From Selenomonadaceae bacterium (GTDB taxonomy: Bacteria > Bacillota > Negativicutes > Selenomonadales > Selenomonadaceae): DNA of 64,000 nt. Position numbers and translations under genes: made by a program. The stretch covers positions 1-64,000 of the forward strand of contig JAGABT010000017.1 in the NCBI GenBank assembly GCA_017614505.1. The letters are read 5' to 3'. A model generated the notes under the pieces. That model searched no databases and was not told the DNA's origin. It saw nothing but the letters and a program-made list of their open reading frames with translations. This document shows, piece after piece, positions 26,101 to 28,551 of this stretch. Within the stretch, counting starts at the first letter, position 1; each line of letters starts with the position of its first letter.

Positions 26101-27946
26101 CATCAGCACCAACATAACCGGCTATGCCACCAATGTCATGACTGCCGTTGATTTTTACGTTGGTGAGCCGAACATTTTTAACCGTGCCGCCCGCGCTTAA
26201 ACTACCGAAAAGCCCCTGATATTCTGCGCTGGAGCTGATTGTCAGGTTGTCGATAGTGTGACCGTCGCCGTCGAACGTGCCATAAAAATCCGCTTTACCG
26301 CCGATAGCGGTATGGTTGCTCTGCCCGTCAGGGACTTTGCCCAAATCAATATCGTTGGCAAGCTTGAACGTCATACCTCTGCAGCCGTTGCCCGCGTTGA
26401 CGGCGTAAGCGAGATTTTCGAGTTCCTGCGCGGTGCGAATCATGTAGCAGCCGTTTTCGACTTTGAACGCGTAGTTGCCGACCTTGCGGTAGCCGGTGAA
26501 AGAAATTTCCGCCGCGCTGTTGACGCTGTAAGTGCCGTTGCCGTTAGCGGTTGCGCCGGTGAGTTCAATGCTGCTGAAACTTCCGTCCGGCGTAAGGGTA
26601 AGCGTTGTGTTGGTTGGCGCGTAAACGTAATTGCCGAAATAAATCAGCTCGGCGTCGGCGCTGTAGGTAATGCCGCTGATGTTGGCAATTCTGTAAAGTT
26701 CGGCGGTAGTGGCGGAGCCGCTGGCGTTGTAGGAAGTGCGGCTGGCGGGCGTCAGCAGGTTGACATTTTTAATTGTGCCGCCGCTCAACGGTACAGAATC
26801 AGCATTAAGTGTATAGCCGCCGCCGTCGAAGGTTCCGGCGAAATTTTCAATCGCGCTGAAGGATAAGCCTTCCAGATTAATATCGCCGTCGAGTTTGAAA
26901 GTCAAGCCTTCGCAGTTGTTGCCGCCGTTGACGTAATTAACGAAGTTGACGAAATCCCGCGCACTGCGGATAAAATAGGCGCCGTCTTTATAATCGAAGT
27001 TGTAATCGCCAAGAGTTTCAATTTCCCAGAATTTCGGCAGGGAATTTTCAGCGACGGTGTAGGTGTAGGTCGTGTCGTCAGTTTTTTCAGCGTTTTCGAT
27101 GTAGCTGTTGCCGGTAACTTTGAAAGTCAGATTCGTACCGACGCTCGCGCCGAAATAATTGCCGAACGTGAGTGCGCCGGTAATTTCCACGTTGGGGAAG
27201 TCAGAGGTTTTGCCGAGTATGACGAGTTTGGTGGCGTTGATATTATCGCCCTTGCCCTGAGCGGCGGCGTTGGAGGCGTAGTAGTTATTTTCAAATTCAT
27301 TCGAACTGTTGGGGGTGTTGTAGCCGACGATAGCGCCATTCCAATCACCGCCGCTGACTTGAGCCTGAACGCAGCAGCCCTTTATACTGGAGACGCTTTC
27401 AAGCGAACCGACGAGCCCGCCGACATAGCCGCTTCCAATGGCTTTGACAGTTGCGCCGATTACCGTGACATTTTCAATGGTAGAATAATTGTTAACCAGG
27501 CCAGCCAGCGCGCCGGTGTTGGCATGTATATTGCCAAGAGTATTCGTAACAGAAAAATTTTCGAGCGTGAGATTTTTGACAGCGCCCGTGTTGTAGATGT
27601 AGCCGAAAAGTCCTACGTAGTAGGCGTTCGCGCTGACAGTCAGATTTCTGATAGTTTTGTGGTTGCCGTCGAACGTGCCGCTGAATCTGTTGTAGGATGC
27701 GTTGCCGATTGGCGTCCAGTCGGTGACGCTGCTGAGGTCGATGTCTTCCTCGAGCCTGAACGTCATGCCTTGGCAGTAGTTGCCCTCGTTGACGTAAGCC
27801 GCGAGAGTTTGCAGGTCGGCGGCGCTGGCGATGATGTAGACGCCATCTACCTTCGTGAGGTTGAGGTCTGCGAAGCGCTGAATGTCAAAGATGTCAGCGG
27901 CGGCAATTTCGCAGAATCCGCCTTTGAGTTTTGTCGAGAGTTCCAT
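1..27946 (-). CDS. Giant modular repeat protein, putative surface/secreted adhesin (3' end outside window)
   Basis: This is one uninterrupted reading frame of at least 9315 codons, read on the minus strand from an ATG at 27946 and still open at base 1. A GGAGG ribosome site lies 8 bases before the ATG. The protein has no classical signal peptide; it begins MELSTKLKGG and carries FDIQRFA near residue 20. Modules follow in order: GLUG-type repeats with recurring GTFDG and GGLVG motifs, a Ser/Gly/Asn linker, a long belt of RTX-like repeats (GGxGxDxI), a Pro-rich linker, a BspA-like leucine-rich patch, more GLUG and RTX units, and 88-codon repeats. These families are known in bacterial adhesins and type I-secreted calcium-binding proteins, so an adhesive surface role is inferred. 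A C-terminal secretion signal would lie outside the window. No secretion genes are seen nearby. The promoter carries the shared direct-repeat operator. Function is unproven; the reading frame itself is certain. Confidence 0.93.
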   Translation of the reverse strand, partial: MELSTKLKGGFCEIAAADIFDIQRFADLNLTKVDGVYIIASAADLQTLAAYVNEGNYCQGMTFRLEEDIDLSSVTDWTPIGNASYNRFSGTFDGNHKTIRNLTVSANAYYVGLFGYIYNTGAVKNLTLENFSVTNTLGNIHANTGALAGLVNNYSTIENVTVIGATVKAIGSGYVGGLVGSLESVSSIKGCCVQAQVSGGDWNGAIVGYNTPNSSNEFENNYYASNAAAQGKGDNINATKLVILGKTSDFPNVEITGALTFGNYFGASVGTNLTFKVTGNSYIENAEKTDDTTYTYTVAENSLPKFWEIETLGDYNFDYKDGAYFIRSARDFVNFVNYVNGGNNCEGLTFKLDGDINLEGLSFSAIENFAGTFDGGGYTLNADSVPLSGGTIKNVNLLTPASRTSYNASGSATTAELYRIANISGITYSADAELIYFGNYVYAPTNTTLTLTPDGSFSSIELTGATANGNGTYSVNSAAEISFTGYRKVGNYAFKVENGCYMIRTAQELENLAYAVNAGNGCRGMTFKLANDIDLGKVPDGQSNHTAIGGKADFYGTFDGDGHTIDNLTISSSAEYQGLFGSLSAGGTVKNVRLTNVKINGSHDIGGIAGYVGADDGCAVENCSVEGDISGRGDIGGVVGKSYGTVKDCSHSGSVSASFTGAGGIVGNLKDYCSVENCINAGTVSSKITSSYQQGVIYACNGDASGVSAKNCYYLDNPSGVEETNGANPIGKLNPPAGYKIIVNGGIVTCGGECFVRDSATVSFKLEPVDATNAKKITSVKVGGATYEANAQDEFSFTVSGNSGVNVQIAATYYQLTETNNSVTNTENAVKIVGSAADDSITNNANSVSISGGGGNDEITNTGRNTVFEYRAGDGSDVITGFNETSTLKILDANGNATCYTKAVSGNDVVLTVGTSTLTLKDAKSIAKLKIEGADVTGYTTGELSDKTFYKDGDTWLIATYEDLENLAAIVNGGNKCYGKNFRLLSDISMPTVADGQSNHTTIGSNGHDFGGTFDGAGYTIDNLRISSANENNLGLFGNVHRTVKNLRLTNAKVSGNANIGGVVGLLYGTVENCSVEGDISGSNFIGGVVGAANSGTIKNCSHSGSVSSSVKNAGGIVSSLVNSSVENCVNAGEVSAPENFGVIAGFNNGRINTNYYIDNPSNVPDNGAALATTLTVPAGLKVVEGGAQILDKIYTAKGATVTLKLDESLTRSDILFVGIKGATPSGGNYSYKMPADGNAEILDSDLIYFLRDDTDNTWLIRSPADLQNLAAYVNGGNDCSGMTFKLAGDINLESIENFTPIGNNSNRFRGTFDGNGKKITNLKINTDKDNAGLFGVMQGGTIKDLTLLNANVTSSGRYAGALVGSFSNGNIENCNVISKVKNSTNTGGGLAGLSGIHSTIKNCVVISNVEGGNGIVGFRNGIIRDNVLISDAPDDSGSARYYALNVPTGVNVQLKNSSDTDKTYTAFNGKTYYRAGTELQLIPSASYREPDFYVVYGFTKAYRWGDEEIYDLTMPAQNTTIEPIGMEKIGSLGFCYESDFEDNGAIQITSVADFAAFAEFASKNDTALRSYRLTADLDLSSLTDFAGIGGTGAANFKGTFDGGGHKISGLNISSTEDNVGLFREIGSSGQVKNLTVSGANVTGSGNVGIIAGRNYGTLVNCSLGDNETGVLVGENAGTVKTSSDEAFYLINNLEDFKAFVAFVGTHDTTLHNFRLTTDLDLSSLTDFGGIGVPDDGDGLTDFNGLFDGGGHTISGFNISSIYEDTVGLFREIGYNGLVQNLNVTDATVSGNNNVGIIAGRSYGNVRNCNISGEVSGTDNTGGVIGYNAGGLLESTADVRVDGGSGVTGGLVGYNFWHVENCSVKVSGTNNRVAGYSGSNYAKVSGNVFELVISGDAQDFIGSRGTSGEVYGNYFITSNTTDMEYPSGAARIYKLSLPEGSEIVSGAFKIGSDYYAQAGATVTIKPAAGVYLTYTATGKTLEITGADGETVTIGGNLEFTDENGNAVSTGNTAKILVEKDASGNSTFVMPESDTSFGTETHEEIKGLKFVIEGGDGYYEISNAAELNAFVNYLNTSADKGAGKTFKITADITADSYMTKVSKSLFAGTLDGGGHTVNLITSSLTTRLAGTIKNLNVLNGGLTNLNNGTITNCAIVGTSGNDTIYRRGEPIPFRYVVGEGNDTIDTQGMDCTLKIVNPDGTLAQYLKETSGDNILVHVGGNTVTIQNGAKLGSVNIEGYPRISDLTFSDGVYLISSEDNLKSLAGYLSRGNNTAGLTFKLTKDISHNSSTIIGVTANPFRGTFDGDGYTIELGNRSNALFYYVEGATIQNLTIGGTFDISNRGTSYGCLVKEVRGSAETNIKNVKVTSSISGSDNNNYSNEYTNVGGVVGLNKGNLVLTDVVYSGQIQHQNGFAGGLVGECASGSKLEINNSVFAGTHKVEGGGAFSPIATKVTYFGITFNDNGAYYVGDGATPAGIYEPVGSGTQVVQINGVDGAKLEAVEGTLAEIGGNYYAPVGQAVTFTVQPEKAGYTIAGIKYNGSDLTADADGNYTIIPEAGKELSVDVGFEITDNSHTVKNNGEILVFGEGVQTVTVSEGIRQFTVKNMGAGDSILLPLSFAGRDITQINGGVKIGDLTILGVNLSHGTGQTWVDEGSNTYSYHYAETAGLYKNSINNCYLIYSEGGAHGSEILRISGLKSSNGLTEFTKAYTDTKFNKTRYDKYIRVPRSSIAEGSDVVLTDTSSQGWMLELVNDVSAGENHWQDNGNGSYSYLTDIKLGTYAKTNNLTLIYTAPAGGNTGTESIKVTGAAVQPTLERVQVNYTIEGGGGDTYQIGGGSATAGISIKPVKPIINENGGGSSGSSGSSVESGSSGGSGSSGSGSGNTNTSLINYDYHLTIPVDAFTSGTTLTLAKMDYTNVVNIKLGGEDSAPVEGSNFVAGVAKADGFAGTGIAVPINNYCAKNVTVNNGSTVYNYVDGATINAHYGAIVYNYAANVNFSGDGKIYNEGSGGQFIVAHGDVATNNSNNIKIVGSDGNEQISNFGANTTIEAGAGIDVIYNYSDNVVVKGEDGNDQIFVYGNNDTIYGGEGNDQIRIAVPSKDKTVVLADFTSGDTLFVEDYNRKYSGRSYDAAGNLVLTTSNGKKLTIKGLGKLDEQSTAGDHWYENEGTLYYGDGNVTNTTNNQGGSLAITRTVNTGTNNYVQIKGATGTPVFEGTAEDSYYLLKFTPENFTGDAEVTLNNRTSRYKFESGDYGGKTIKPAHPRAIFSSASNVNFDLSNSVYHEIYISGGDNVTVTSMKDGFIRIAQNVKKMTLTVTGMTPGITNASYSDIRFEDRITSLEQTLDGVLVNGNILIKGTNLQQAKGWQIGGDHTATLRSSKSDGLVLIDAYSGHEAKGYDRLAYKSVAGGADSVSATVGGISRAPSVKGSTITIDDEIFMDSATAVTVSSNDHVFAVDTRKKKVVASTAATLDVKYSYNTITGSSGNDSISNNGVQNVIDAGAGADVILSSGKEATISGGSGDDTITNTSKDSSIDGGYGADSIMNYATGAMIFGGDEYDTLTGDTIVNSADSVTIDAGAGSDKVTNTGSSVRISLGNNDDNIWNYDNEDVAIFGGAGADHVLNYNSKKVYIDGGYGDDDLWSRSENSTIIGGSGNDKIDNLGSNTKVFGGYGNDSIINIAQYVTIDAGSGDDTVENYAENVVINLGSDFSSIRNDASNVTINFGTSRVTNISEYEHAYVYYSNKNDNVMLVGSHHNETLGNQASHATINGGGGSDVIYNNSVGDRNADFSVIDGGAGSDSIWNNGNYNTLLGGDGNDDITNRSFKRTTIDGGAGKDTIDNRGDYSSISGGADNDKILNSANNVTLLGGAGDDTIYNTGNKALIDGGADNDLIMTYTGVTIRAAEGDDTVSVIGGSTEITVVDFGEGDVITGLNLEGGISDAGENAIRVDGVVINGLQKVSVGGRFNNNNQLFATTLNGGVYIDGNVIRYAAVSDGGESLTDNSTPVMELDGTKNLSGVAVDNKEVTLTADNFSGSVASIKSNSGGYSVDLSGDLKGKSFLASGSDTIRISSDNVTVSLSGGNNVIHVSRGIDVVHIFGADPTDKIFFDDNGRWVNKDYDGVVYLQTYDGEITLDGWTKSSDRGAWKLGANGEATLYTAATVAGAKWFGYRDGGGYLYYEPAQFDEESKTTAVLGGVANIDGMDVDTSDLVGEGLQGYTDLKLSPHNFKRSGISVLGSMAGKTLNYKLQAGDYSFKPFYGGDGKDVIYVDDEAVNLVVQSGDGNDYIYNSANVANIDAGDGNDEIYNTGDYAVIDGGEGNDVITSNGRDAFLYGGAGDNQINVNGENSRVYAGEGNNKIHVGDVTKFYVEGFGVGDEINFGTGLNLSSLETSGDSLVASLSGKKSVGTFIKDKSTMVRVNGSSIYFDSIPTADRDIGGNITLYNGDAEGTGKIVGKGISSEKGLIVIPDSGVKIQRIPERNTRTDGGNNSYAQFTIGSGNDTQNISVVGANKNDNLIAIVNGSEVSIGSVADSVPIHGGSLTANYSDKGTPTTVRIYDIPDSINGGSVVSDLGDKSITLIGAPDSGYLSFVDGNLSIFGGFGANGVANIAGREVTLEGTTVSAIVDEGQVTIGGISQISNTDSSSWIMKESVNADNETVTLNSAVYSQYIDRSGVYIEDDIIKFRERFTGNAIELDGVKNLSGRLNSHTVTLTADNFAQDTVTIVSNAGGYSFALDSTASGKVLYGTEVADTLINEADSATIFGNGGDDSISNSGASVKIDGGAGADNINNTGAGVIIDGGNDADNINNSGAGVEILGGYGDDYIYNSASNVTIEGGSGKDSIHSGGTGVQIEGGDGENYIDISGDSVSVFGGVNDDTIQISATNSYVDGGAGDDIVRVAKDGATVDVSDGKDTVQINVGVSNVSLVGLHAGNVIQIISGEETVTPEQIESIDGGIKVNGISIKGVGLEKSITERWSVSDGTASYIVGRNAGFAINGNQIEYLASETEVTKLALSGNLTSTDGISLDGSAVTLGTNAFYLTTGISVQSNDGGYSFHINAEGAQKFTGSDSADNIYIYGSNDAIYGGAGADNIWLKNGSGTKIYTGADNDTIHVNAYDIDNFTLEDFSGGDEIFFYDYNGERLSINGISTVSGGVVVEPSEGGNVTINGAAAVLSQNVEWEKISDGVYAYRPGTTSGLYIDGNTLKYRESNQPDAGVEFGGLATTDSLTFKWSYTYHSLELYPENFGENGVSVVSNNGGYEFRTADADYHGKTFTANGRDDTIENYGSNIKIDGGAGNNEIYLERGSNVTVDASSGSNIIKIAEYDVHSLKVLGFGADDTLTNYPKRTGVITNVGANQYGDLVFETGYRSVTVNGLLYSAETTGWQFAAGTEDSPATSSLVDQTLAGGFLSNGQIVYRESSIGGAAQIVLSGIIGTPKIYDKTIELTRDNFLYDTASIVSNAGGYTIRLNGDMTGLTFFGSNADDTILNYSHNVSIDGGAGNDYIENVYNSSKGQHPTINTGEGNDTIYTEDDVVVENFGAGDVIQYTGEVNKTEIDNGHLYVYADNVGYSVYGINSLSEAGGGYWQFDATDTDKATYYANATLAGAYAEGNTIKYRDLIPGTSSGLVLNGVNPNNAPRVYDEDKTVCLGWKNVAGTGVTVENNGGYSFYLADSWDNLFDNRSFTGSASADSILGLWNENVTIDGGKGNDTITLYSPESATVSGGEGSDTIQIYGGKIHLQDFGADDEIQLVDGNGERVDVTDIVQYEDGSVILNGADGSSKAQVYNLSVSGDGDLGWSHSGNTYTLKQQAQTAGAYIENGVVKYLAADTSETTLVEISGLKSEPTVVEGGIIISAANIANSAAISVKSNAGGYSFLLDSDVTGKTFFATADNDIIADKGSSNTFKTGAGNDWIYIGNNATVETGGGSDVVVVDIANVSRFRITDMDENDEIYFIKDGKDLEVTEITSCSDASTGEIGVNFKVDGKDIQMYGVTDISEIDGYWNADGEYVIGFTPGIFKSEPQLAPVRPNFTPPKPNSNPTNPTMSNPHKPTSLPREPISMPDTPAIKLMLPTNSNGDVAEEEFNGDVAEEFFGDGAEGSGGNEIVQSITTVKLPGVQNLEKLTGDTITLTEANFKTDTITLANNDGGYKFVFSGTFSGKTFNIADDVVGNIEIAEGCTGLTINNLGAGNELKFNFALKLTDAENADILVPELTSDEIDGIKFTYKMPDTYDGTGTITNHGEVKASVKLSGVERYSDGDMWDGGKYVNKSVEGVYLDVMTLKYNSSNDVRETYFELDGVTGEPKVTKDTVILTAANFSGDSMSVTSNEGGYTFELRGDLTGKTFNAGANPVRLTDSEGELANYTRANNVLTLANGGTVIVSNATEIAGVDVTGYDSPENLDNYIFAKDGETYLIRNASDLKNLAAYANSGGATSGKTFKVTGAIDLSETDFSAIQNFAGTFDGDSKVISGFSGNLFASVSGTVKNVIALGGGIVSYSVDVEGKAVQPAGTFTGNYFYADVQATTGNTKLFKVTVPEGVSVSPTAITENYYAAGTINFNAGTGKAIAPVELSGDIEITSADIYHSVTIPAGYQISAAESAEIGGATYYRGAATLTPKTGFTGNTVSFTVGGAFDAPAAATFDTAGHYIYKSGENTYALATAETAASHDLIQVYKIELPANLNASGTTYSVGGDTYAEAGAELTLAPADGYIVESYLENSLTVEKDIAITASVVRGGKIGDVTWTLKNDTLTFSGFGSVSSNDWNLSADEKASVTKVAISSGVTVAEGILSGLSNLAAVDVPKGIFVKTLNSLPAAKKSLLNISGDNYTITADSTGKVTLTITGAMTQGNYPWLMSDLFDAENLELVISEGVTEIPKNAFLKMSSIKSVSLPSTLTKIDEDAFEKCTGLTEINLPASVTTIHSEAFDGCSDSLKVNAAAVAGKALQYGGNIASVGTAVDIKSAIESTENDIKISVSDLVSNEDSTGANYFSLNYIEPETTKYINASGETVTTSAIPLTKDMVTTDNMNLGAGTYVVKGQIGGVVGYNCLSYMYNTFSFDGEVNLILADGAEMVTSGIISEVANSVLNVYSQGGKNGNIGKLHVDFGLFGQYTQGYQQATVNFYGGNISTPVLSGDVKTNLSWTSANDQFTIWENENGEPVLNGSFAESLGEFSGLMVNVFSPAYEVTLPMGMTAKGAENGKVFVKVGESVTLVPEGNVKSDVLAGDTKLTANADGTYSYTPSADVVISATIIPTVGNIAYENDAYQIKTAEDLQALAAYVGGGKTCAGMTFKLANNIDAGGYSISALSGFAGTFDGAGNILLNLGSDIFSGVETSAIENLNYYGATAITGATKLYKLSAPNHFSFSGDGLKVYNGNLYATGRVSFALAAENLTGAAFQLNSVKFGETALTASDGTYSVTLNDDGALTAESFIQVSGAYRNEIQNVSVVGTAAADEITNTARNVTIDAGAGDDVIQTYASATITSGDGNDTIKVDVENVAAFSVTDFAAGDEIQLIDASDNSVATSAIEFDGAGNLVAEAAGNKSVAILGINKIAETLNAWSYNAEISLASYAPTTIAGASIDGGKIVYAENATSDRALIQLSGVAENSAPDVIGNIVVIDDGTFAGDSLGVNDNAGDFQFYVRAEGKKFVGTTGADKVTIRGAMTFDGNGGGDEITIAEGVEAVTLENFGASDTVHMPAAVDSLETFEGGVVANGVSITGLNLPADDYTWTLESGTAKLGSGKTAGVKVDNGVIVYEPPEIIGDILAELEGVDKTEGINVTGSTIELVAQNFSENGISVKTAGDYKFNVNGAGKFYSAGEVSVSADSVTVVGSAGSDTIIIGENVTEISIEDFSTGDEISISGGEITGIDSEEDGVKFTAGTHTVMVKGAKLSAAGKLWSITGGVGVYGEQTIGGAFIEGGVVKFCEDNFPEENKAVVLDGITSAPLGGDNLVCLYQENFASDTLSIISGDGYTFDLDIHVTGKTILGSANADHIENHGSNVYIDGGAGKDIIYNEGSSVTILGGADDDEIESKGDNVSISGGTGENTVKLYSQQSVTVNTALGDDTITIGSVTELNVEGFGAGDVIDEVSDNVEIKGVDWSSEGTKWTLDGSSAKLVDETLAGAYKEITLVKYRGASVAVEEGIQIDGIANVEGMTLENGTVLSKDNISSDGATVVSDHYYTFTITEGTDETIKKFTGTSDHDYIINQASNMIIDGGAGNDYFDISGANVTIIGGAGADTINAIVSFTAKDFAAGDVIKLYNAEGNIIAVDSLEAVDGGIKAGGLTIGGIGIARVETGWDGFTYKRDTIAGAAISNGKIVYDSVSGSENLFTVIGLKSTEGIEVDLESSEIHLTAANVGESDISVIEADYTIILADELKNVHTEAGWTTEGDKLVYTSASESGGFDGLTYVAPVAAKSFALEGLSNKFGVAIDGNKVILNTAALAMTTITLTTTDDYELALADGILTEKTLDEAAAWSSGAGTAYTYKTASYKPYYELSGNVVTYTAASGGESVTVDFGKALTISNGEISGVEVDGKTVKVTSEEILSALTAEKSATLTGDGFSFVLGENVTSAAADIPADWSAVENQKATYTTAYQGAYYSANGDEISYVAESGKSQFEIEGIRETGGISVSGTTVTLGAENLAETDVTITTGWTLALADGVSAPEPVDPHFDENVYKSESSTAGYTLANNKISYTAEVPASTLFTLTGVANTDGVSVEGTTVTLNEGNLGESDVTITEGYNLALKDVSGPQTVAASLSGNVYTAESTSAGYTLENNEIKYTAAVPAKTFTLTNLSSSAALGENLIVTDGDTTNFKFKAAALDGKSVSITSNSAFSVELDSDVETTAETISESKVLTGSTLNYTAAATGEYYDTDSTGVIYNAQTGGEQFELTGIKSADGVTISGGTVTVSESALDMTAEASYSVALSGDDKFSLTFNGKTDGTEIAATLVNGSYTSAYTPAHFTGSGKTYTFNPATTPTTFTISGLGSGAELGTNIFVANSKVTVNTGALDANHSRISVGGNYALELGNDVAQVATINFAQSGNAVTLSGTSAGYAKSGSAYEWQTQVGGETLIITGLKSGATLTESMFSRADGKIIFKPTDELLPENPSTITISSGGEIDTSSLTVTPKVDAHWNSFTYVADKTASSWTTGASEVSYTAATGGGDLFTLSGVKNTTGVSISGTTVTLGAGNLGESDATITGSGYTLALASGISTPNTTNAHFDGNVYKSASNTAGYTLVGNEIKYTAAKAASDLFTLNGVANTNGVTVSGSTVTLTANNLKGENVTIKGGNYQLAMANGISTPVTTNAHFDGNVYKS
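7150..7640 (-). repeat. BspA-like leucine-rich repeats in the giant protein
   Basis: The translation shows units such as GVTEIPKNAFLKMSSIKSVSLP, SLPSTLTKIDEDAFEKCTGL and TEINLPASVTTIHSEAFDGC. These match the LRR_5 (BspA, Treponema pallidum-type) consensus of about 23 residues, IxxxAFxxCxxLxxIxLPxxV. Such patches bind host or matrix ligands in other bacterial surface proteins; the ligand here is unknown. Confidence 0.75.
9686..9920 (-). repeat. Tandem duplication and Pro-rich linker in the giant protein
   Basis: A 27-bp tandem unit (22 identical bases at 9686-9707 and 9713-9734) encodes a doubled NGDVAEE motif. It is followed on the plus-strand map by codons for about 55 residues rich in Pro, Asn, Ser and Thr (9743-9915), including PxxPNxxPTNP-like runs. 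This is a spacer between two repeat belts. The acidic doublet and the proline run look like recent replication-slippage products. Confidence 0.75.
10100..18990 (-). repeat. RTX-like (hemolysin-type calcium-binding) repeat belt
   Basis: The translation holds dozens of glycine/aspartate repeats of the form GGxGxDxI with alternating NxAxNVxI strands, densest at 16.2-17.5 kb and again at 13.1-13.7, 14.9-15.2 and 18.6-18.9 kb. Between clusters are about 100-residue spacers that share LTADNF or LTAANF, SNxGGYSF and DxVxGKxF motifs. RTX nonapeptides bind calcium in a parallel beta-roll and are typical of type I-secreted proteins. More RTX clusters lie at 3.2-5.6 kb. Calcium binding is inferred from the motif only. 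Confidence 0.8.
19292..19390 (-). other. Ser/Gly/Asn low-complexity linker in the giant protein
   Basis: A stretch of about 33 residues made almost only of Ser and Gly, with a few Asn and Thr, separates the GLUG half from the RTX half. It looks like a flexible hinge. The DNA is a run of GCC-, GCT- and ACT-rich triplets on the plus strand, so copy number could vary by slippage. Confidence 0.8.
20900..27900 (-). repeat. GLUG-type repeat region of the giant protein
   Basis: About nine modules share one plan: a segment like SAADLQTLAAYVNxGN, then a predicted DIDL strand, PIG, GTFDGxGxxI, NLxI, GLFG, and several GGLVG or GGVVG turns each followed by an ENCxV strand. GTFDG-like motifs fall near 27.67, 26.82, 26.27, 24.90, 24.00, 23.14, 22.70, 21.62 and 21.03 kb. 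Two stray units lie near 8.57 and 6.02 kb. This matches the GLUG motif family of beta-helical surface proteins. A short RTX-like patch interrupts near 25.3-25.5 kb and another near 21.4 kb. Confidence 0.75.
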
Positions 27947-28015
27947 GATAAATTCCTCCATTCCGCTGACTGCGCCTGCAGCCGGCAAATTTTTTTGTCA
28001 AGGGTTCACGGTAGG

Positions 28016-28076
28016 ATTATAGCACACATTCTTGATTTTGTCTCAATCACTTTTGCGGGAATTCCTGCACTTTTGC
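28016..28076 (-). promoter_or_regulatory. Promoter and direct-repeat operator of the giant gene (site A)
   Basis: Read on the minus strand, TATAAT (28021-28016) is preceded by TGC, an extended -10. A 19-base spacer and TTGAGA (28046-28041) lie upstream. Next to the -35 box are two direct repeats, CACTTTTGC on the plus strand at 28048-28056 and 28068-28076, 20 bp apart. The repeat begins 27 bases from the -10 box. The same layout occurs at 28419-28479 and 33907-33967. The long spacer and repeat position suit an activator-dependent promoter. Confidence 0.8.
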
Positions 28077-28086
28077 GGCGGGCAAT

Positions 28087-28116
28087 AAAAAAAGCCTCTG
28101 ACCGTAGCCGAGGCTT
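28087..28116 (-). terminator. Rho-independent terminator of the DUF1902-like gene
   Basis: The perfect 7-bp inverted repeat AAGCCTC/GAGGCTT (28092-28098 and 28110-28116) is followed on the minus strand by a run of seven T. It lies 29 bases beyond the stop of the DUF1902-like gene and upstream of the giant gene's promoter, so it insulates the two. Confidence 0.8.
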
Positions 28117-28144
28117 GAAATTGAGCAGTTTTTCAGAAGCGATA

Positions 28145-28390
28145 TCAGCCATAGTTCAAGACCGCTCTTTCGTTGCGAATCATTAAAAATTTAATAGTCC
28201 TGTAGCGCGGCAGGTTGTTGAGCGCGATGAGTTCGGGCGCGGCGGCGACGACGCGTTTCATCAGAATTTCCGGCGTTTCAGCTTCGAGAATCAAGCCGGT
28301 TAAATCGTCGCTGGTAGCAATCCAGACCGCCGCCTCGTTGTCGTACTGAAAATCCACGTGGCACTCGGCGCTAAAAATTTTTTCTGCCAC
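28145..28390 (-). CDS. DUF1902-like small protein
   Basis: This 81-residue protein carries the pattern of DUF1902 proteins: a basic or amphipathic start, then WIATSDDLTGLILEAETPEILMKRV and a C-terminal APELIAL segment. DUF1902 resembles the HicB-like fold, some members of which are antitoxins, but no toxin partner is adjacent. The GTG at 28390 is chosen because GGGAGGG lies 6 bases upstream; an upstream in-frame extension would run through the promoter. The gene has its own promoter with the operator shared with the giant gene and the hybrid kinase operon, so it probably belongs to the same regulon. A terminator follows. The exact role is unknown. Confidence 0.7.
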   Translation of the reverse strand: MAEKIFSAECHVDFQYDNEAAVWIATSDDLTGLILEAETPEILMKRVVAAAPELIALNNLPRYRTIKFLMIRNERAVLNYG

Positions 28391-28418
28391 GAAAAGCCCT
28401 CCCTTCAGTATCGGGGAT

Positions 28419-28479
28419 ATTGTACTACACATGTTTGATTTTGTCTCAATCACTTTTGCGGAAATTCCTGCACTTTTTC
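28419..28479 (-). promoter_or_regulatory. Promoter and direct-repeat operator of the DUF1902-like gene (site B)
   Basis: On the minus strand, TACAAT (28424-28419), a 19-base spacer and TTGAGA (28449-28444) are followed upstream by the direct repeats CACTTTTGC (28451-28459) and CACTTTTTC (28471-28479), read on the plus strand. Spacing matches site A to the base: 27 bp from -10 box to repeat and 20 bp repeat periodicity. Seventeen bases around the -35 box are identical to site A. Confidence 0.78.
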
Positions 28480-28501
28480 TGGTCGGCGGCAAAATTTGCG
28501 C

Positions 28502-28530
28502 TTGATTTTTTTAGCGGCGGTGGATATACT
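28502..28530 (+). promoter_or_regulatory. Promoter of the PIN-domain pair
   Basis: TTGATT (28502-28507), a 17-base spacer and TATACT (28525-28530) lie just upstream of the AAGGAG ribosome site of the PIN gene. It diverges from site B. Confidence 0.6.
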
Positions 28531-28551
28531 TTGACGGAAGGAGCTGGCGCA

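Noticed and set aside
26..26866. Many long plus-strand open frames (up to 715 codons) opposite the giant gene
   Set aside because: They are out-of-frame shadows of a strongly biased, repetitive minus-strand gene. Their translations are Arg/Asn/Ala-rich with no family motifs, and they lack ribosome sites.
28145..28390. HicB antitoxin with HicA partner
   Set aside because: No HicA-like small dsRNA-binding frame lies on either side; only a DUF1902-like call can be supported.
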